Source: JALYGK01 sp036259835
Lineage (GTDB): Bacteria; Actinomycetota; UBA4738
Direction of reading: 5' to 3'
NCBI GenBank assembly: GCA_036259835.1
Contig: DATABA010000011.1
Coordinates: 1-63,531, forward strand
DNA: 63,531 nt
Position 1 is the first letter of the stretch. Each line of letters opens with the position of its first letter. The notes beneath the pieces were generated by a model. That model saw nothing but the letters and a program-made list of their open reading frames with translations. It was not told the DNA's origin and did no database searches. Shown here in pieces: positions 32,848 through 40,252 of the stretch. A program made the position numbers and the translations under genes.

Positions 32848-33651
32848 CTAGTCGGCTCGGAGCTTCCTGGTGCTCATGCCTCGCCTGGACATTCGCCTGA
32901 GCGCCGCCCGGTACAGCGGCGGGGCGAGAACGCGAACCGATTGCATCGATGCCATCCACCGAGGAACCGAGACCTCCGGCGCTTTCTCCTTCTTCACCAC
33001 ATCGACGATGGCCCCGGCGACTTGATCCGCGTCCAGGACGATCGCCTTCGGGAGCTTCTCCATGTCGCCCGCCGAGAAGCCCTCCGTCCGGACGAAGCTC
33101 GGGTTCACCGTGGTGACCCGTACTCCCTGGGATGCGAGCTCGTAGTACAGCGCTTCGGAGAACGCCACGACGGCGTGCTTCGTCGAGCTGTACACCGATG
33201 AGCCGGGGACCGCATAGCGACCGGCGAGCGAAGCGACGTTCACGATATGGCCGCGCCGGGCCTTGAGCATGCCCGGGAGAAAGGCCTTCGTGCAATAGAG
33301 GACGCCGAGGTAGTTGGTGCGCACCACGCGTTCGATCTGGTCCACCGAAACGTTGGTGAACGGACCTCCGCCCGCCACGCCGGCGTTGTTGACCAGCACG
33401 TCGCACCGGCCGAACGCCTCGTCGACGGCCCGTCGAAGGCCTTCGACCTGGTCGCGGTCCGCAACGTCGCACTCGACGGCGAGCGCGGTGCCTCCGCCCT
33501 GTTCGATCGCGCCGGCCAGCCGGTCGAGCCGGTCCTTACGTCGAGCCGCTCCCACAACCGTGGCGCCGGCCTTTGCAAACGCCAACGCCGTTTCCCACCC
33601 GATACCGGATGACGCTCCCGTCACGACCACTACGGCACCTCGGAGGCGCAC
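32848..33651 (-). CDS. SDR family oxidoreductase (classical type)
   Basis: A 267-residue Rossmann protein with TGASSGIG (cofactor loop), VNNAG, catalytic Ser in VASLAG and YSSTK as YxxxK. The basic AARRKDR after beta-2 suggests NADP(H). The C-terminus (MASMQSVRVLAPPLYRAALRRMSRRG) is basic and partly hydrophobic. Substrate unknown. It ends convergently with the borosin genes; a role in that pathway is not indicated because the strands differ. A second SDR lies just upstream with a 4-bp gap, so the two probably form an operon. Confidence 0.87.
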   Translation of the reverse strand: MRLRGAVVVVTGASSGIGWETALAFAKAGATVVGAARRKDRLDRLAGAIEQGGGTALAVECDVADRDQVEGLRRAVDEAFGRCDVLVNNAGVAGGGPFTNVSVDQIERVVRTNYLGVLYCTKAFLPGMLKARRGHIVNVASLAGRYAVPGSSVYSSTKHAVVAFSEALYYELASQGVRVTTVNPSFVRTEGFSAGDMEKLPKAIVLDADQVAGAIVDVVKKEKAPEVSVPRWMASMQSVRVLAPPLYRAALRRMSRRGMSTRKLRAD

Positions 33652-33655
33652 GGTC

Positions 33656-34435
33656 TCAGCCTCCGACCAGATTCGCCACAGTCTGCCCGCCGTCGATTAC
33701 CAATACCGCGCCGGTGATGAACGAAGCGGCTGGGGAGCACAAGAACAGCGCAGCAGCGGCGACCTCCTCCGGCTGACCCCACCGTCCGAGCGGAATGGCG
33801 GCCGTCGTGCTCCGGACGAACTCCGGTGCCCGATCGCGCGCCCGCTCGTTCATGTCGGTTTCCACCCATCCTGGCGCAACGGCGTTCACGCGGATACCTG
33901 ATGCCGCCCACTCCCTGGCGAGCGTCTTCGTCAAGTTGATCATCGCAGCCTTCGCACCGGCGTAGTAGGTGAGACCGGGGCTGGCGATGAACCCCGCCAC
34001 GGAAGCGACGTTCAAGACCGAGCCCGACCCCTTCGGCAGCAGGATAGGCGCGACCGCTTTCGAGCAGTAGACGGCGCTCATGAAGTTGACGCGGAAGTAC
34101 TTCTCGAATCCTTCCAGCCGAATCTGATCGATCGTCGAAAGGAACGGCGCCGCGCCCGCGTTGTTCACCAGAATGTCGACCGTTCCGAACGCGTCGACTG
34201 TCTTGCCAACCAGCGCCTCGACCTGCGCGGGGTCGGTGACGTCGGTGACCACGGGAATGGCCTGGCCGCCGGCAGCCTCGATCTCCTTCGCCGTCTGGAC
34301 GAGGTCGTCTTCGCCGCGCGCTGCAAGGGCCACCGCCGCCCCGGCCTCGGCAAAGGCCAGCGCGATGGCGCGCCCGATGCCCTTGCTGCCGCCCGTGACG
34401 ATGGCGACCTGTTCCTTCAGTCCGAACTCAGGCAC
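33656..34435 (-). CDS. SDR family oxidoreductase (FabG-like)
   Basis: About 259 residues: TGGSKGIG cofactor loop, VNNAG, VASVAG with the catalytic Ser, YYAGAKAAM as YxxxK, and the ending ITGAVLVIDGGQTV common in FabG-like SDRs. GTG 34435 is preferred because AGGAGG lies 8 nt upstream and the conserved part begins there; an in-frame start further out would add an unconserved MRALRQEDLS. Substrate not predictable. It is transcribed with the downstream SDR. Confidence 0.87.
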   Translation of the reverse strand: MPEFGLKEQVAIVTGGSKGIGRAIALAFAEAGAAVALAARGEDDLVQTAKEIEAAGGQAIPVVTDVTDPAQVEALVGKTVDAFGTVDILVNNAGAAPFLSTIDQIRLEGFEKYFRVNFMSAVYCSKAVAPILLPKGSGSVLNVASVAGFIASPGLTYYAGAKAAMINLTKTLAREWAASGIRVNAVAPGWVETDMNERARDRAPEFVRSTTAAIPLGRWGQPEEVAAAALFLCSPAASFITGAVLVIDGGQTVANLVGG

Positions 34436-34529
34436 GCTCAGATCCTCCTGTCGCAATGCTCGCACGAAGAGGAATGGGAAGCAGGCGGCGCCGCCGGGAC
34501 CGCCGCTCCGTGATCCGATTCGTACGTCG

Positions 34530-35021
34530 TTACGTCACGCGATGGCCGCTGACGTCGTAGGCGACGTTGACCGTCTCGTCTGCGCCCGGATTGGGTCGCC
34601 AGCCGCCCGCGAAGGTCTCCCGGTCCTCACTCCATGTGCCCTCGAATGTCGCGTCCAGCGGGGGAAAGGACACGGAGATCCTGATCCTGTCGTCTTCGAC
34701 TTCCCATCGATACGGAAGCGGCACCGGAGACATATTCGAGAACACTGTTGACGGGAACGTCCCCGTCTCCGGGTCATAGCCGATGAACTCGACGCTCTCG
34801 ATCTCGTACTGCATGAAATCAAGCTTGATCCGTTGCTCGAGGAAGAATCCGCCGGGAAGCCACTGATAGGTCGCCTCCCCCGTAATCGTGTCCTTGTCCG
34901 AGCCGACCAGATGTCCTCTTATCGTCCACGTCCCTACGAATCGATCCAAAAGTCGGAGCGCTGGATCGGGCTGCGGCAATCCGGACTGCTCAGCTGCTGC
35001 TTGCTCGAGTTCATTCGTCAT
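34530..35021 (-). CDS. DUF1579-like beta-barrel protein
   Basis: A 163-residue protein with DPALRLLDRFVGTWTIRGHLVGSDKDT followed by alternating beta strands (GEATYQWLPGGFFLEQRIKLD, ESVEFIGYDPETGTF), the pattern of DUF1579 and related lipocalin-like proteins. No catalytic residues are recognised. It lies 94 bp upstream of the SDR pair on the same strand. Function unknown. Confidence 0.7.
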   Translation of the reverse strand: MTNELEQAAAEQSGLPQPDPALRLLDRFVGTWTIRGHLVGSDKDTITGEATYQWLPGGFFLEQRIKLDFMQYEIESVEFIGYDPETGTFPSTVFSNMSPVPLPYRWEVEDDRIRISVSFPPLDATFEGTWSEDRETFAGGWRPNPGADETVNVAYDVSGHRVT

Positions 35022-35138
35022 GGGACCTTCCTCCTCGTCTCAGAATCTGTTCATTACTCCCTATTTCGAGCGCAGGCGCCCTTTCAGCGCCGAGAACTGA
35101 AGGCGGAGGAGTCGCCTGAGCGACTCTGCCGCACCCCA

Positions 35139-35144
35139 TAGTCT
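35139..35144 (+). promoter_or_regulatory. -10 element of a probable leaderless promoter
   Basis: TAGTCT lies 7 nt before ATG 35152 of the phosphatase-like gene. GTAAGGG between them is too close to act as a normal Shine-Dalgarno. Confidence 0.35.
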
Positions 35145-35151
35145 GTAAGGG

Positions 35152-35973
35152 ATGCCCCAGGAACGGACCCTCGGGAAGGGCGGCGACCCGCAGCTCTGGC
35201 GGCCGGGCCGCTTCAGCGATCAGGAGCTTGCTGAGGCGCTGGTTCGCGCCGCGATCGCCGGACCGGTGGCGTCGCACGATCGCGCCAATGTGTTGTGGCG
35301 GATCGGACGCCTGGTCGATGGCGACCCGGAAGAGCGGTTCGGCCTGTCGGGACTCCCGGCCCTGACCGCCGCCGAAATCTTGGCCCTGATTGCTGCGGAA
35401 ACGGGCTTCGACGCCGATCCCACGCTGCAGGTGGGAGAAGTGTCGATCGACCCCGCGCGTTTGTTGCAAGCCCTGAAGGAAGCCGGCGTCCGGTTGGCCG
35501 ACGCGGCAAAGAAGGGAGAGCGTGTCCTGCTCGCCACCGGTCACCCGGGCACGCTGCTTCTCTTCTACGGTGCTGTTGCGGACTTGCTACGCGAAAACGG
35601 CGCGAAGCTGCTCACTCCCATGGAAGGGGCGCGCAGCAGCGACCTCATGCACATCGGTGAGATCGCCTACGTCGACGATGTCGGTGTGTTCGCGACGATG
35701 GGCGGGCCGATCCATACTCACGGGCCCGAACCCATGGAGCGAATGCTGGAAGAAGCGGAGCCGGATCTCGCGTTCGCCGACCACGGGTTCGCGGGCGCCG
35801 CGATTCAGGCGGGCGTCGAAACCATCGCCATCGCCGACGTCAACGATCCGGCTCCAATCGTGGCGAAGGCACAGGGACGAACGAACCTGGTAATCGTCAT
35901 GGATGACGGGCGCCGACGAAAGGACTACTGGCCTGCCTACCAGGCCATGGCGGCCGGATTCGGCTCGTCCTAG
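35152..35973 (+). CDS. Phosphatase-like protein of unknown substrate
   Basis: A 273-residue protein resembling an actinobacterial family that databases usually label phosphatase. Conserved-looking parts are RVLLATGHPGTLLLFYGAVADLLRENGAKLL (about 125-155), GEIAYVDDVGVFATMGGPIHTHGPEPMERML and DLAFADHGFAGAAIQAG, an alpha/beta architecture with possible metal-binding His and Asp residues. No classical phosphatase motif (CX5R, DxDxT, GDxHG) is present, so the label is weak. It lies alone between divergent and intergenic DNA. Function uncertain. Confidence 0.6.
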   Translation: MPQERTLGKGGDPQLWRPGRFSDQELAEALVRAAIAGPVASHDRANVLWRIGRLVDGDPEERFGLSGLPALTAAEILALIAAETGFDADPTLQVGEVSIDPARLLQALKEAGVRLADAAKKGERVLLATGHPGTLLLFYGAVADLLRENGAKLLTPMEGARSSDLMHIGEIAYVDDVGVFATMGGPIHTHGPEPMERMLEEAEPDLAFADHGFAGAAIQAGVETIAIADVNDPAPIVAKAQGRTNLVIVMDDGRRRKDYWPAYQAMAAGFGSS

Positions 35974-36130
35974 AATCGACTCGAAGAAACTGCCGACGCC
36001 GTTCGAGAAGCTCGATTTGCTGGGATGACGGGAAGTTCGCCGAGTCGATTCGCGAAAGATGCAGAGGACGAGAGCAGAGCCTTACTGAAGACGGAAGCCC
36101 TCATCTAGCACGGTCGTTTCTCGAACGGCG
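35973..36130 (+). other. Intergenic region with two interleaved inverted repeats (pseudoknot-like ncRNA or 3' element candidate)
   Basis: Arm A GAATCGACTCG (35973-35983) is complementary to A' CGAGTCGATTC (36041-36051). Arm B CGCCGTTCGAGAA (35997-36009) is complementary to B' TTCTCGAACGGCG (36118-36130). The order A-B-A'-B' is that of a pseudoknot. No gene is seen here. It could be a structured small RNA, the leader of the kinase gene at 36147 or a complex terminator. Confidence 0.4.
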
Positions 36131-36146
36131 CCACCGGAGGAGTGGC

Positions 36147-37037
36147 GTGGAACGATACAGCGCGGTCGTGGAGCGAGTCGCGTCGACCGCAACTGTCGTA
36201 ACGCTGATCGGAGGGCTCGACTCCGGAAAGAGCACGCTGGGCCGCGCCCTTGCGAAGCAGGCGCTGGACGCCGGTCGAACAGTCGCGTACCTCGACACCG
36301 ATCTCGGGCAGAAGACGATCGGACCGCCGGCCGCGGTGACGGTCCGGATGTTCGGCAACCGCGACGAATCGGCGGCGCGCGGAACCGGTCGGGTTGACGC
36401 GTTGTACTTCGTCGGCTCGACGTCTCCGCAGGGACAGCTGCTCCCGCTCGTCGTCGGCGCCGCGAAGCTGTTGAGCTGGGCGCAGTCCAGAGGTGCCGAC
36501 ATGGTGATCGTGGATACGAGCGGCCTGGTTTCAGGCGTGTACGGCCAGGTCCTGAAATACCACAAGATCGAGCTCCTCCAGCCCGACGTGGTGATCGGCC
36601 TCCAGCGGGGTGAGGAGCTCGCGCCGCTGCTCGGGATCATCCAGCGCTTCTTCTCCTGCGAGGTCCTGGCGCTGCCCGTGCCCGCGGAGACCCGAACGAC
36701 GTCCGCGGACCAGCGAGCCCGCAACCGGGAGGCGGCGCTTCGAAACTACTTCTCGGGGCCGGTCCAACGGTGGCGCGTCAAACCCAGCGTGTTCATGCCG
36801 GCGCTTCCCGCCCTGTTCGAGGAGCAGCCGCTCGACCGTCTGCTTGTCGGGCTCTCCGACGGCAAAGGGGAATACACGGGCCTCGGCTATCTCGAATACT
36901 CGGCCGAAGACGGCCTCCTGAGGCTCCTGTCGCCCGTAGCGGAAGCACCAAAGGCGCTCAAGCTCGGGTCGGTTCGGGTGGACGAAGACTTCCGCCTTCG
37001 TCGCGTCGACCTGCGGAGTTTGTTCGGAACCGACTAG
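36147..37037 (+). CDS. Clp1/Grc3-like P-loop kinase (predicted polynucleotide 5'-hydroxyl kinase)
   Basis: A 296-residue protein with Walker A GGLDSGKST (about 22-30), the Clp1-type YLDTDLGQKTIGPPAAV after beta-2, VIVDTSGLVSG as Walker B and a C-terminal beta-rich domain (LLVGLSDGKGEYTGLGYLEY). Clp1/Grc3 proteins phosphorylate 5'-OH ends of RNA or DNA; they are frequent in eukaryotes and archaea and sporadic in bacteria. GTG 36147 is preceded by GGAGG. It sits just upstream of the bS22 micro-gene, hinting at RNA metabolism, but the substrate is not demonstrated. Confidence 0.75.
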   Translation: MERYSAVVERVASTATVVTLIGGLDSGKSTLGRALAKQALDAGRTVAYLDTDLGQKTIGPPAAVTVRMFGNRDESAARGTGRVDALYFVGSTSPQGQLLPLVVGAAKLLSWAQSRGADMVIVDTSGLVSGVYGQVLKYHKIELLQPDVVIGLQRGEELAPLLGIIQRFFSCEVLALPVPAETRTTSADQRARNREAALRNYFSGPVQRWRVKPSVFMPALPALFEEQPLDRLLVGLSDGKGEYTGLGYLEYSAEDGLLRLLSPVAEAPKALKLGSVRVDEDFRLRRVDLRSLFGTD

Positions 37038-37075
37038 ACTTTCGGGCTTCCGCCCAAATCGGAAAGGGATTCTGT

Positions 37076-37171
37076 TTGCCTTCGGTCGTCAAGAAACGCC
37101 GCAAGAAGATGCGGAAAAAGAAGCATAAGAAGCTGCTCAAGAAGACGCGCTGGCAGCGCCGCCAGAAGTAG
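37076..37171 (+). CDS. Ribosomal protein bS22 / AURKAIP1-COX24 domain micro-protein
   Basis: A 31-residue, extremely basic protein starting at TTG 37076 with GGAAAGGGA at 37061-37069. It reads MPSVVKKRRKKMRKKKHKK and continues LLKKTRWQRRQK. This matches the actinobacterial AURKAIP1/COX24-domain protein (Rv0500B type), identified structurally as bS22 of the mycobacterial small subunit near the decoding site. The downstream epimerase and acyltransferase genes match the Rv0501-Rv0502 order, with one SAM hydrolase gene in between. A longer frame through the same stop exists, but its upstream part overlaps the kinase gene. Confidence 0.9.
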   Translation: MPSVVKKRRKKMRKKKHKKLLKKTRWQRRQK

Positions 37172-37186
37172 ACCCTGGCCGGATCC

Positions 37187-38017
37187 ATGTCGCCGGCCCG
37201 CTCCATCGCTTTCCTCTCGGACTATGGGCTGGAAGACGAGTTCGTCGGCGTCTGCCACGCCGTGATGGCGCAGATCTCGCCGGAAAGCACGATCGTTGAT
37301 TTGTCGCATCTGGTGCCTCCCCAAGATGTGCTTGCGGGCGCGCTCATCCTCAGCCGAGCGATTCGTTCGCTGCCGCCCGCAACCGTAATCGTCGCCGTCG
37401 TCGATCCTGGCGTTGGGACGGTCCGACGGTCGATCGCCGTCGAAACCCGAACGGATGGCCGCCTCCTGGTCGGTCCGGATAACGGCCTTCTCTCCATCGC
37501 CTGGGCGGAGGACGAGGGGATCACTCGTGCGGTCGAAATCACGGCTCCAAACGTGCTGCGGCAGCCGGTATCGGCGACGTTCCACGGACGGGACATCTTC
37601 GCCCCAGCCGCAGCGCATCTGGCAGCGGGGTTCGCCATTGAAGAGTTGGGCCCTTCCGTCGATCTCGATTCGCTGACGGTGCTGTCCATTCCCGAACCCG
37701 TGGTTCGCGACGGACGAATCGATTGCCAGGTCCTTTCGTCCGACCGATTCGGAAACATTCGGCTTTCGGCCCGCGCCGCGGATCTCGAAACCGCGGGAGT
37801 GAAGGCCGCCTCCTCAATCGAGGTTGGGTCGAAGGGTGACGCGGTTTCTGCCCGAAGAGTCCGGACCTTTGGCGACGTCCGCGAGGGCGAGCTTGCGCTT
37901 ATCGTCGATTCGGTGGGCGGGCTCGGGCTCGTGGTCAATAAAGGAAGCGCCGCCGAACGGCTCGGACTGAGGAGAGGCGACACGGTGACCCTCCGGGGGG
38001 CCGAGGCGGTAGCCTAG
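37187..38017 (+). CDS. S-adenosyl-L-methionine hydrolase / DUF62 family protein
   Basis: A 276-residue protein of the SAM hydroxide adenosyltransferase/fluorinase-chlorinase superfamily. Seen: FLSDYGLEDEFVGVCHAVM with the conserved Asp, VDPGVGT, LLVGPDNGLLS, FHGRDIFAPAAAHLAAG, and C-terminal DRFGNIRLS. Most bacterial members hydrolyse SAM to adenosine and methionine. The fluorinase halide-site loop is absent as far as I can see. It is inserted between bS22 and the epimerase. Confidence 0.88.
   Translation: MSPARSIAFLSDYGLEDEFVGVCHAVMAQISPESTIVDLSHLVPPQDVLAGALILSRAIRSLPPATVIVAVVDPGVGTVRRSIAVETRTDGRLLVGPDNGLLSIAWAEDEGITRAVEITAPNVLRQPVSATFHGRDIFAPAAAHLAAGFAIEELGPSVDLDSLTVLSIPEPVVRDGRIDCQVLSSDRFGNIRLSARAADLETAGVKAASSIEVGSKGDAVSARRVRTFGDVREGELALIVDSVGGLGLVVNKGSAAERLGLRRGDTVTLRGAEAVA
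38010..38015 (+). promoter_or_regulatory. -10 element of a possible leaderless promoter for the epimerase gene
   Basis: TAGCCT overlaps the stop of the SAM hydrolase gene and lies 8 nt before ATG 38024, without a Shine-Dalgarno sequence. It could be a secondary promoter inside the operon. Confidence 0.25.
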
Positions 38018-38023
38018 GACTGC

Positions 38024-39070
38024 ATGGGTCAGAGAATCCTCATCACGGGCGTGTCGAGGCACCTTCCCGGCCGGCTCGCCCAGCGGCTCGAACAGGATCC
38101 AGACGTCGACCATATCGTCGGCATCGACGTCGAGGAGCCGGAGGTCGACCTGGAGCGGACGGAATATGTCCGTGCCGACATTCGAAACCCCCTCATCCTC
38201 AAGACCATCCAGGCATCGGAGGCCGATACGGTCGTCCACCTCTCGGTCATCACCACTCCGACGCGCGTGGGCGGTCGCCTCAACATGAAGGACATCAACG
38301 TCATCGGCTCAATGCAGCTCTTCGCGGCGTGCCAGAAAGCCCCCGAGGTGAAGAAACTCGTCATGAAGTCGAGTACGGCGGTCTACGGATCGAGCCCACT
38401 GGATCCGGCCGTCTTCACCGAGGACATGTCGGCGCGGGCGGCGCCGGTCGGGTATGCAAAGGACTCCATCGAGATCGAGGAGTACGCCCGCGACTTCGGA
38501 CGCCGGAGGAAAGACGTCTCGCTCACCATCCTTCGGTTTGCCAATTTCATGGGATCAGGTATCGAAACGACGCTCACGCGATACTTTTCGCTGCCCGTCA
38601 TTCCGTCGCCGTTTGGATACGATCCTCGGCTCCAGTTCATTCACGAGGACGACGCTCTTGAGGTGCTGTATCGCGCGGTCCGCGAGGATCACAAAGGTAT
38701 CTTCAACGTCGCCGCGGACGGCGTTCTGTACCTGTCGCAGGCGATTCGAATGTGCGGGAAGTTGCCGTTCAAGGTGCTGTATCCGTTCGGAATGCCCCTG
38801 GCGGCGTTGATTCGCCGAGCCGGGCTGGTGGATTTCCCTACGGACCAGATCGATTACCTGGTGTACGGGCGAGTCGCGGACAACGAACGGCTGAAGTCGA
38901 TCTTCGGGTACACGCCTCGGTTCACCACGCGGGAAGCACTGGAGGAGTTCATCGCCGGCCAGCGGTTTCGCCGGCTCTTCACCCCGGAACAGGCAAGCGA
39001 GTGGGAGCGGAACGTGTACGACCTGCTCCAGCGAGGACGGCGTGATCGAAGGCAGAAGGTGAGGACCTGA
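38024..39070 (+). CDS. NAD-dependent epimerase/dehydratase family protein (GalE2/Rv0501-like)
   Basis: A 348-residue extended SDR with N-terminal ILITGVSRHLPGRLAQRL instead of the standard GxxGxxG, DVEEPEVDL for the adenine side, and VMKSSTAVYGSSP followed by PVGYAKDSIEIEEY, where YAKD is the YxxxK. The C-terminal part (QIDYLVYGRVADNERLKSIFGYTPRFTT) matches the Rv0501/GalE2 actinobacterial subfamily. Despite that name, UDP-glucose epimerase activity is not established for this subfamily. It overlaps the acyltransferase start by one base. Confidence 0.85.
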   Translation: MGQRILITGVSRHLPGRLAQRLEQDPDVDHIVGIDVEEPEVDLERTEYVRADIRNPLILKTIQASEADTVVHLSVITTPTRVGGRLNMKDINVIGSMQLFAACQKAPEVKKLVMKSSTAVYGSSPLDPAVFTEDMSARAAPVGYAKDSIEIEEYARDFGRRRKDVSLTILRFANFMGSGIETTLTRYFSLPVIPSPFGYDPRLQFIHEDDALEVLYRAVREDHKGIFNVAADGVLYLSQAIRMCGKLPFKVLYPFGMPLAALIRRAGLVDFPTDQIDYLVYGRVADNERLKSIFGYTPRFTTREALEEFIAGQRFRRLFTPEQASEWERNVYDLLQRGRRDRRQKVRT

Positions 39071-40059
39071 TGGCAGAAGTGATCTCCCTGGATCAGGCCA
39101 GGGGAGTCGCCAACCGGTGCAGGGCACTCACCGCGAGCGGAAAGCCGTGCCGGAACCTCGCCCAGGCCAACGGATTCTGCCGGCGCCATCAGCCTCCAAC
39201 CCCGGGGGAGCGGGTCGGGCCGTTCGAGGGGCAGGCAGTCAAGCGATCGCTCGAGTACCTGCGGCGCCGCCTGACGGGCGAATACAACATCGACGAGTTT
39301 GGCTTCGACACTGAGATCACCGAGAACGTCTTCGCGCCGCTGGTCCGACCGTGGCACGAACGGTACTGGCGGGTGGACTGGCTTGGCCTCGACAACGTGC
39401 CGTCGCAAGGTGCGGCGCTCTTGGTCGGAAACCACTCCGGAACGCTCCCGGTCGACGCCATGGTGATGAAGTTCGGGCTGCTCGATCGACATCCCGCCCA
39501 TCGCCACGTTCGGCTGCTGGCGGCGAATCTGGCATTTCGAATGCCCATCGTCGGAGTCATGGCTCGCAAGATGGGCGCCACGTTGGCGTGCGACGAAGAT
39601 GCGCTCCGCCTCTTGCGCAGCGGCGAGCTGGTCGGTGTGTTCCCCGAGGGCTACAAGGGCGTCGGGAAGGGGTACCGCAACCGGTACAAGCTCCAGCGGT
39701 TCGGGCGAGGCGGGTTCGTGGAGCTGGCGCTGCGGACCGGGGCGCCGATCGTTCCTGCGGCGATCGTCGGTTCCGAGGAGATCTACCCGATGATCTACAA
39801 CGCGAAGACGCTGGCGAAGTTGGGAGGTTTCCCGTACTTCCCGATCACACCGTTCTTCCCGTGGCTTGGCCCCCTCGGGCTCATCCCCCTTCCATCGAAG
39901 TGGATCATCGAGTTCGGCGAGCCCATTCCGACGGACGAATTTCCCCGAGATGCATGGCAGGACTCGATGCTCGTGTTCGAGCTGACTGACCGGATCAGGG
40001 ACACCATCCAGCAGATGCTGTACAAGAACGTCCTGGCTCGTAAGAACGTTTTCTTCTAG
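39070..40059 (+). CDS. PlsC-like acyltransferase with N-terminal Cys/His knuckle
   Basis: A 329-residue protein. Residues about 16-40 (RCRALTASGKPCRNLAQANGFCRRHQ) form a C-C-C-H cluster like the DUF5763 zinc-knuckle motif. From about 105 the lysophospholipid acyltransferase domain appears: GNHSGTLPVDA (NHx4D catalytic motif), FPEGYKGVGKG, then APIVPAAIVGSEE. The pair with the upstream epimerase is the Rv0501-Rv0502 order. Expected to acylate glycerolipid or glycolipid at the membrane. The joining of a zinc knuckle to this domain is a feature of the family in some actinobacteria. Confidence 0.87.
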   Translation: MAEVISLDQARGVANRCRALTASGKPCRNLAQANGFCRRHQPPTPGERVGPFEGQAVKRSLEYLRRRLTGEYNIDEFGFDTEITENVFAPLVRPWHERYWRVDWLGLDNVPSQGAALLVGNHSGTLPVDAMVMKFGLLDRHPAHRHVRLLAANLAFRMPIVGVMARKMGATLACDEDALRLLRSGELVGVFPEGYKGVGKGYRNRYKLQRFGRGGFVELALRTGAPIVPAAIVGSEEIYPMIYNAKTLAKLGGFPYFPITPFFPWLGPLGLIPLPSKWIIEFGEPIPTDEFPRDAWQDSMLVFELTDRIRDTIQQMLYKNVLARKNVFF

Positions 40060-40252
40060 CAGCCGCGATAACTCCGAACCACGATTAGGAGTCAATGGCA
40101 TCGGCAGCGGCCGCCTCGTTGCTCGGGGCCCCCTGGCCGCAGTTGCTTTGAACCAGGATCAGTCCACTACTTCTGGCCAGATTCGGTACAGTTCCGGCCG
40201 CTTCCTGGTAGTGGGCGAAAACTAGTCCGTCGGTCCCAAGGAGGGGGGAATC
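40060..40252 (+). other. Intergenic region with a 7-bp closing stem before the M28 peptidase gene
   Basis: CCACTAC at 40164-40170 pairs perfectly with GTAGTGG at 40208-40214, enclosing an inner GGCC/GGCC pairing. It is followed by CGAAAACTAG and GGAGGGGGG before TTG 40253. It could be a structured 5' UTR. No gene is seen here. Confidence 0.35.

Noticed and set aside
32848..34435. The two SDR genes as tailoring enzymes of the borosin cassette
   Set aside because: They are on the opposite strand, converge on the cassette and resemble housekeeping SDRs; nothing links them beyond closeness.
34484..34510. GGCGGCGCCGCC palindrome downstream of the DUF1579-like gene
   Set aside because: Short GC-only palindrome expected often at this base composition; no T-tract and no matching partner site.
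38854..40101. 415-codon open frame on the minus strand
   Set aside because: Antisense to the epimerase and acyltransferase genes, which have clear motifs; no family likeness of its own.
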